Origin: Branchiostoma floridae
Lineage: Eukaryota > Chordata > Leptocardii > Amphioxiformes > Branchiostomatidae
Direction of reading: 5' to 3'
DNA length: 64,000 nt
NCBI RefSeq assembly: GCF_000003815.2
Contig: NC_049982.1
Span: forward strand, 26,678,477 to 26,742,476
The position numbers and the translations under genes were made by a program. Below, one piece after another: positions 45,661 through 64,000 of this stretch (position 1 is its first letter; each line of letters opens with the position of its first letter). The notes below the pieces were generated by a model. It saw nothing but the letters and a program-made list of their open reading frames with translations. It was not told the origin of the DNA and did not search any database.

Positions 45661-45944
45661 TAGGGGTGGGTACCAGTACAGAAAATTCAGGTCTAGGTAC
45701 GTTTGAGGTTCTGTATGTGAGAACTTGTGAATGGGCGATACTCAAAACAATGGTCCATTTCGCAACAAAGAAATGTTTTGTGGAGTATTCGACTCCCACT
45801 GGTGTTTTAAAATCTAACTGCCTCTGTATGATTTACTGTTTTAATTCATAGAAATGACTATAGACTCTACTATACTTTGCTCGTTATTTTTCCTCGACTG
45901 GTATTAATGTTTCAATGAGAGAAACCAGTTTACCCACCCCTATA
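45661..45944. mobile_element. hAT-like MITE with 8-bp target duplication
   Basis: It starts TAGGGGTGGGTACCAGT and ends ACCAGTTTACCCACCCCTA plus TA. GTAACCAG is present on both sides (45653-45660 and 45945-45952). It sits at the edge of the foldback element at 45476-45658. Confidence 0.75.
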
Positions 45945-45966
45945 GTAACCAGAATAATATTTACGT

Positions 45967-46162
45967 GGAGGGGTTGCTAGGCTCTCCCTCTTTATACCTT
46001 AAGTAACATAATTGAGACCTCTCCTCCTCTCCATTTTAAATCCCTTCCAAAAGATGGGTGCAGCCCCGACCGAGATGCCCCACCCATGGTCTCCCAGTTA
46101 CCAACTTTTTGGACCCAGGAGCTCAACTTTGAGGCTGTTACCAGTTGAGCTACAGGGACATC
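45967..46162 (-). mobile_element. tRNA-derived SINE, copy 7
   Basis: Inverted: begins GAGGGGTTGCTAGGCTCTCC and ends TACCAGTTGAGCTACAGGGA, the reverse of the head. The B-box region is partly deleted. Confidence 0.75.
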
Positions 46163-49100
46163 TCTTGAATGGCAGTTATGTTCTGTTAAAAACTCCAATT
46201 TACAAACTTATACCATTTTCCAGAACATCCGAGGTATTTGGAAATCCATTACTTCTAGCATTTTTATCGTAACTTTTCTCTATAAGGACTCACATGCACA
46301 GCAAATAAATGACCAGGACAAGAGATTTCACAAAACATGGACTTATTATTTCCAACTTGAGTTTCGGGAGCCATATTCAACAGAGAACTGTCATCATCAC
46401 TTTACATCATTTCACTTGGTTATAAGTCCGATGGACCCATCGGAGGAGGCTCTCATGATCACAAATGTCTTACAAGAATCAAAAAAGTAGAGTATAAAAC
46501 TGCACGACACCATAGCTTTGAACACACAGTGATACACGAGATTGAACGAACACAAGGATGTGGCAATTTACAAGCAACAATCAGGGTGAGATATACAAGG
46601 CTACTGTTATTAGTGACGTTTGGGTCTGGGGTCGGTTGTTTTGACTGTGAAAAACAATGAAACTTACAGTATGATCACTCACATACTTTTTTTCACAAGT
46701 CATCACCATTTGATGACAAGTATTTCCTAGAATAATTGGTCATTATCGAATCAGCTGAGGGATCTGATCTATTTAAGTAAAGATGTTAACAGTCAACACA
46801 AGAGCCCCGCAAACCCACGGTACAGAGTGTAAACAACAACAACAGGTGATTGTAATAGTCTCGATATTGGCAAATGTTGGCCAAGTTCGTAGGGAGTCGG
46901 AAAAAATCCATGTGTTCTGTGTCAAAAAATTCACTTTGTTTTGGCACTCTACCTGACACAACAATTAACTTGAAAGAACAGTCTGTTAAAAGATCAATAA
47001 AAATTCAACCAGCATGTATGTGCTGTGAAAAATCTGGAATTCCACGATTGTTCGAAAAACATACTTTTAAAATATAACTATAATCTGCCCACGGCTTTTG
47101 CGCCAAGACGCACCGTGGCAGTGATTGTTCAACAAAAGCAACAATATTGGACCTTGTCTGCATAAACGTGAATATTATGCTAAAGTTGCACCAAATCTAT
47201 CTAAACCTTAGGCATCTGCCAACCTAAACTGGACACATCATACATGTAAATTTGGCTTGCCCGAGGCGTCGCCAAATAAAAGCTAATGGTGGGTAACATT
47301 TCCACAGCCTTTTTAAGTAGAGGCAACAGCTACAGCAGATGTGAGCTATATGTTTCACTTAGTCTACAACCTGATTCAATTAAAAAAGACAACAAATGTT
47401 TAAACCTGCAAAATAACTACCAGAAAACTACCTCGGAATATTGCACGAAGAGGCCTGCTTTTGACAAGATGTGTTTTGGATTATGGCTTGTGATATAAAG
47501 ATATGACCATGAGTCACACATTTAAAAAGTTACAAGTTAAAAACACCTGTACAATTTTAACTTAAACATATATAAAAATAAAACATTTTTCTTTCATGTA
47601 AAATGCAAAATGTGAGATATTGAGTGATGTAACAATAATAAAAAGATATGGTATTATTACTGATTGCCATGAACACAACAAAAGCTAGATTGTAAACATA
47701 AATAGCTTAATATATAATAAATATTACACATTTGATTTTAGTGTGACATGTTTGAGTATACTATCGCCTGGGTGAGACATGACAACAACATTTTAACAGC
47801 GTAAACACACCGACTAAACAATGTAGAGTTAGTAGAGCTACAGTACAACAGCCGTATTTGTAGGTACAATGAACGACATTTAAAAACAGTTACCCTCTCA
47901 TGAAACATAGCTATAGTACTTGCTACATCTACCTTATATATATATAGAGTGTGCAAAGGCAAAATATTAGTCCTGTGCCAAAAGGCTATATTACATGGTT
48001 ACAAATGTAGTAAAGTCCACAAAGGTGCAAATATCTAAATATACAAGTCTGCTCTCGTCTACATGGCTATACTGGGCTTTAGTTTTTTTTCCCCACACAG
48101 ATATTCAAAACTCACTTCTAACTGAGTTCATTGAAATGTCAACTGGATAGAGGGAAAAAAAAAGTTTTGTCTTTGTGGCAATTTTACCTCCTATTCTATT
48201 GCTACATAATGCTACCAAATACAAGTCTTCATGTTCAATAAGTAACTTCTCTATTGTCTAACTACATGTATAGCCTTATAAATCAGGAATTAACAACAAA
48301 ACATAAAAAATCCTTAACAAATGCACCATAATGAGTGATATGGAATGATAACGAAATTTAGAATATGAGAAGGTTCAGAGGAATAACAATATGTAGAGAT
48401 ATTCTTTTTTTTTGGAATGATATGGCTTCCATATATGAAATATGAGGTATTCATGCCTTCAATGGACGGTTTTTTGTAAGGGATTGACATAAAATCTCAA
48501 TGACACTGACGAGATACGCAACTTAAAGTGTACAAATAGTAGCACGTACCGTTGACAACCTTGTAGAGTAATACGAATGACTTAGATCTGTACATTAAAT
48601 TGTCTCCATCTTCTTGGTGTTCCCTGGAGCTGCCCAACCATTTCTTAAACATCCTTCCCCAGTATGTGTCCCCCTTCTATTGCCACTTACACAAGGATTG
48701 TGCTTGCCCTGTAGTAACATACGGGCCTCAAGAATGATTTACATTGTTTTTTTTTTAGCTACTCAGTGAGTGGTACAGTATTACCTAACTCACTGATATG
48801 TTCTTTCCACCCAAAACCAAAATCACACAACGTCGAGTACAGAAATAAAGTTATTTCGGATGCTCCAATGCTTTGAAGCAATAAAGTGAGTTTCTGAGAA
48901 CGGTTTTTGGTTGGAAGATACATTTGGTATTACATCCCTGTCTTAAAGGTTGGGTGCATCTTGGTTGACCAGCAATTCTTGACTAAGATGGTCCGTTGTA
49001 GAGTGGCATCTGGTGGGTGAATTCTGTCCGCGGAACGCGTAAATCGGTGTGAGTGGCCGTCTTCGTAGCTGCTTTTGGAGAATCACGGGAGACAGCGCGT

Positions 49101-49173
49101 TTTTTATGAAGATGAAGGGGGAATGTGTACAGTCCGTGTGAATGGCTAACAGATGCTGCAAACCCTCCTCTTC
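46163..49173 (-). other. Repeat-poor AT-rich stretch, possible COE 3' UTR
   Basis: About 3 kb with no repeat family and no conserved ORF on either strand. If the terminal exon proposed at 49174-49190 is real, this would be its long 3' UTR. I found no clear AATAAA on the minus strand at its end, so this stays speculative. Confidence 0.25.
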
Positions 49174-49190
49174 TCATAGTGCCAAACCTG
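49174..49190 (-). CDS. Candidate last COE coding exon (very short)
   Basis: After an acceptor with a pyrimidine tract (GCCTCTCTTCACAG), the minus strand reads CA GGT TTG GCA CTA TGA. Joined in phase 1 to the donor at 52917/52916 it would give ...Leu-Gln-Ala-Gly-Leu-Ala-Leu-stop. In vertebrate EBF the last exon also begins after Leu-Gln with Ala. The frame and acceptor fit, but the match is too short to prove, and another exon could be used. Confidence 0.25.
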
Positions 49191-51599
49191 CTGTGAAGAG
49201 AGGCAATCATCAATTAAGTAACTTTGGTCTTCATTTACATTACTTACATGTGTCACAACACTCAAAGTACATGACTCATTTGTAGGCTCTATGTCTGACT
49301 ATGGGTCAGGCTTTTTTTCTACAATGTCCTTTTCTTTCTGCTTGTATATCAGTTACGATTGTCCTCAATGGTTTCTTGTAAGCTGGCTTCTTGTTGGGCT
49401 GTTAAGGACACGACTTGCGAGATGTGGCAATAGAGGTAGCATACCAGAAATCAGGTACAAGCAGAACAAGTGCAGTATATCATTACAGAGCAGATGTCCC
49501 TAAACATGCTCATAAGGTTAACTGCAGCAAGAGATCGGGGAGAAAGAAAGGGGAAGGGAGAGAGGGAAAGAGAGAGAGAGAGGAAAAGAACGAGAGAGAG
49601 GGAGAGAAAGAAAGGGAGAGAGAGATAGGAAGAGAGACATGCCTGGAGACAACCGTCTTATCTTCCTGTCTAACTTGCACCTGGAGGTCAAGGTAGGTAG
49701 GTAGGTATACATTTAGACAAAAAAAGAACATTATAAGCCCCTCCCCTAAAAAAATAACTCCTGACCTGCTACATGTAAGGAAGCTATTCAGATACAGTAT
49801 TTATACAAGGTACAACGCATCGTATTCTGGAAAAAACATATCATGTCACTCTTACTTACTTGCAAAGGCAACAACAACAACAACAACAACAACAAACTTG
49901 CAGTGCATACAAAGCATTGTAGCTTGAAATGCAGCAAGACATTGTTAACAACGTTACTGTATCTACTTGTATTTGATACAGCAGTGAGCAGTGATACACA
50001 GTTGAACAGTACCTGTCACAACCAACTACAGATTTGCATGGCAAAAACTTTTTTTCACAAGTCCTTAAATGTGACTTTCAGGGGTTTCAAGCAATATTTT
50101 ATACCAAATGTTGGTTGAAATCCCTACAAAAGTAATGATAATCTTCAGCTGGCAAATGCATCAAAGCTGTCAGTAATAGTTAATTTGAGAAGTTACCCTT
50201 CAGCTGGCACAAGGGAGAAGAATTGTTTACATAACATCATGTGGTCCAATTTTGAAAAGTCTTTTTCACAAGATGGCAGAAGGCACCACATCAATTATGC
50301 TTTTTTTCTTTCATCTATAAATGTCAGAAATGTGTCATCTGATCTAAGCTAATGTTAGATGGGCTGGTTGTGTAGATGTTTCCAACAGATTATGTAGGAA
50401 GCGAGGGAGCAAACATTTTCTTTGGCAGGCCGGGTGAGGAATGGCAGGTATTCCGGCTGACAGAAGAGCTTGAGCTCCCCCAGCTGCCCGTCAAACTCAG
50501 CGGCGGCGGGGCGGCCTGCATGCCGATCACGCAAATCAATACCTCTCATCTTTATAAGAATCCCGGGGTCAAAGTTCGGCAGGCTCCAGTAAATAAGACA
50601 GGGTGTTTTCAAAGTGCCGCCCGCTCGATTGGTTTTTACAAACCTGCTCAGAATTTCATATTCCTGCCTTATTACGGCGCTCGGGATAACGCCACCTGAC
50701 AGAGCCATGAATTTCCGCGGGAAGAGATGTTCTCGCCGTAGCTGCCATTTGGCAGATGAGTGAAATGAGCTGTTACCTGCATGCAGGAGCTTGAGTAGGA
50801 AAGTGGGCTGAGCCAGCCGGTCTCCTGGGCCTAATATTTCTGCCTTATTGGCCTCCTGTGCACAATTTTTCTAATATATCATCCCTAATGATATTGCGTT
50901 ATGGCCACAATGGGTAGGGCATGTTATCAACAATAGCTCTTCCTACAACATCATTGGCCAGGCCGGCCCATCTCGAGTGCGGCTCGCTCACTCCTCGACA
51001 AACGTCCATTAATTGCTCCATTGAAGGTACACAATTGGGGAGATAGTGGAATTATTCCATCTCGCGTGTTGTCGGTTGACCCATTACAGATCAAGTAGAT
51101 ATTTGTACTCGGTCGGAGTCGCCCGCTTCTCCCTAACATCTCGTCTTTGTCATCTTCAAGATAATCAGTGCGCGATCAGAATTCTTCATCAGTCCACATG
51201 TAGATGAGAGAGATTGATCACTAATAAAGCCCTCTCCATCTGCTTGGACAGTCTCAAATCGATCTCCGCTATTTTTAGGTCAGCTTTGTCTTCTGCTGTG
51301 GCAAAAGTGCCAAAATTTGATGAGCTAAAAAAAACGTAACAGATTAGGCATGTCCTTAATTTTCTCAAGTAGGGACTTAAAAGGAAAAAGGAATTGATTG
51401 CTGCGAGAAAGCATAATGACATACAAGTCTTCCCTTCCATGTTCAACAACAGGTTAATGATGGTACTTAGCCCTGTTGTGCTGATGTAATGGTGGCTATT
51501 GGCACACTGTGATTGTATCTAATGGATAGCTGAAGATGAACTGATCGTGCTTCAAAGCCTCCCAGTTTGGGTTTGATAAGACGTGGTTACAGCGGGGAA
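49191..51599. other. Downstream of, or last intron of, COE
   Basis: It holds a GA-rich tract (49545-49635), an AAC microsatellite (49869-49893), a GGTA run (49693-49708), and a repeat-poor GC-richer block (50350-51170) listed separately. No other exon is recognised. Confidence 0.4.
50350..51170. promoter_or_regulatory. Repeat-poor GC-richer block 3' of COE, candidate conserved element
   Basis: About 800 bp of non-repetitive sequence between AT-rich flanks, with ATCACGCAAATCAATACC, TGATTTGCG-type and AATTTCCGCGGGAAGAG motifs. The last resembles, with one mismatch, the COE-site palindrome TCCCNNGGGA. ORFs of about 107-117 codons on both strands have no domain. Enhancer function is inferred. 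Confidence 0.35.
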
Positions 51600-52190
51600 A
51601 ACGGTACTTGATCTCTCTATAGGAGATGTACACGGTGGATATACTAGGCACACATGGTGAGAAACTTATTGTTATTCTTTTACTGTCAAGGACACCTTAA
51701 CGCAATTTGCTACATTAGGGAAAGATTTAGAAGTTGTCAGAGCAGTTTTGGCTAATGAATCAGTTGTAGTTGATCTTTCTCTATAGGGGATTTACATGTA
51801 CACGATTGGTCAAATAGATGTTGTGGGGACACATGGTGGTAGGGAGAAACTTATTGATATTTCTTGACCGTCAAGAACTTACAAGAACAGTGAACACCTA
51901 ATCTTAATTTGCTTCAGATAATCGGGAAGATTTAGCAGTAAGAGGAGCAGTTTAAGCTAATGACTTACTGTAGTAGTTGATCTTTCTCTATAGGTGATGT
52001 ATATGTACACGATTGGTCAAATAGATGTTGTGGGGGACACATGGTGGTAGGGAGAAACTTACTGCTATTCTTTGACCATCAAGAACTAACAAAAACAACA
52101 AATCTCAATTTGCTACACCAGAAGATTTAGCAGTTTTAGAAGCAGTTTTGGCTAACGAAACGGAAGTTGATCTGTCTCTTTAGGAATGTA
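51600..52190. repeat. Tandem repeat of about 160-207 bp, four partial units
   Basis: TTGATCTTTCTCTATAGG-like starts lie at 51608, 51770, 51977 and 52167. Units share TGTACACGATTGGTCAAATA, GGGGACACATGGTGGTAGGG and AGATTTAGCAGT. Confidence 0.8.
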
Positions 52191-52754
52191 TTCATGTAGT
52201 CCAATGGACTGTCCAGAACTTGTGCAGACAACAAACACCTAATCTTCAATCCTTCATACCAGGTAATCTGGCAGATTTAGCCGTCTGGCTCATTTGTTAT
52301 GGGAACTTTGTAAACAGTAAGAAAAAAAGCAGAAACAGGAGGTTGTTGGTTTGTTTGTTTACAATATGTGGACAATAAACATGCCTGGCTTGATGACCAA
52401 ACTGTTATGTCAATTTATATGTTTATCAATCTCCAGCAAAGATGTGCTTGATAGGTGAATACCATATGTACATGTACAGTAATCTGTCATGATGTTTCTT
52501 GGTCAAAAGTATGAATGCTGGTATTTGACAATTTTTACTTGTCTAGCTCCCTTGAAAAATGATTTTGAAATTGTAAAAAAAACCTAAGAAATGTCTTTCT
52601 CTTGTACTTAGTAATGCCAGGCTCCATTGACAACCAAGGAGTCAGTCACAGGGAAAGACAATGAGAAAAATTTCATGCCATTTTGTATTTTACAGGTAAC
52701 TCAGAAAAAAACGTTTATCTGTTCTAACTACATGTAGTCTGATAAACAGTGTGT

Positions 52755-52845
52755 CACTGCATACACATACACATACATGTCCACATACACATACACCAAG
52801 TTGCACATACACGTACAAGTACACATACACATACACAAGTTCAAA
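52755..52845. repeat. ACATAC-type microsatellite
   Basis: Short repeats of CACATACACATAC next to the 3' side of the last supported COE exon. Confidence 0.8.
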
Positions 52846-52878
52846 ATGGTAAAGAAATGAAGAAAGAGTGCTCACTTT

Positions 52879-64000
<11,122 letters not shown>

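Noticed and set aside
48983-49213. 77-codon minus-strand ORF as a COE exon
   Set aside because: Its frame does not match the phase 1 donor at 52917; only the alternative frame (short tail, stop at 49174) fits.
50355-50708. ORFs of 107-117 codons on both strands
   Set aside because: They overlap each other on opposite strands, have no domain and no splice match; composition effect of a GC-richer block.

Overview
The window is animal nuclear DNA: long AT-rich introns with GT-AG splice sites, dispersed tRNA-derived SINEs, MITEs, microsatellites and one assembly gap (27591-28082). It is most likely a cephalochordate (amphioxus, Branchiostoma). Both genes are close to vertebrate orthologues, but the COE/EBF gene lacks the extra vertebrate helix-2 exon in its HLH, which points to an invertebrate deuterostome. 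The species is an inference; no marker in the window decides it.

Region 1 (about 1640-22345, minus strand) is a complete CCT7 gene, the eta subunit of the cytosolic chaperonin TRiC/CCT. It has 12 coding exons that join in frame to 542 codons plus stop. The promoter side has a phased array of heat-shock half-sites, an E2F-type site and a YY1-type site. The introns are full of repeats: a tRNA-SINE in introns 1 and 9, a 69-bp minisatellite and a hAT-like MITE in intron 3, a roughly 2-kb hAT-like element and a 246-bp octamer-motif array in intron 4, two tandem-repeat elements in intron 5, and a tandem repeat in intron 8 that copied the exon 9 splice acceptor.

Region 2 (22.3-49 kb) has no conserved protein-coding exon that I can recognise. 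It holds GC-richer, repeat-poor islands (about 24.3-25.2, 32.6-33.3, 37.1-37.6 and 40.2-40.7 kb) separated by SINEs, foldback MITEs, tandem arrays and retroelement tails. A regulatory desert beside a developmental transcription factor gene is the natural reading, but that is inference.

Region 3 (about 49.2-64.0 kb, minus strand) is the 3' part of a COE (Collier/Olf/EBF) transcription factor gene. It runs from the exon with the end of the IPT/TIG domain and helix 1 of the HLH, through helix 2, to the Ser/Pro/Gly-rich transactivation tail. The DNA-binding-domain exons lie beyond 64000. There is evidence for an extra cassette exon with a GC donor, an alternative C-terminus, and a partly duplicated exon.

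The two genes lie in tandem on the minus strand, COE upstream of CCT7. They share no known pathway: CCT7 is a housekeeping chaperonin gene and COE a neural/mesodermal developmental regulator.
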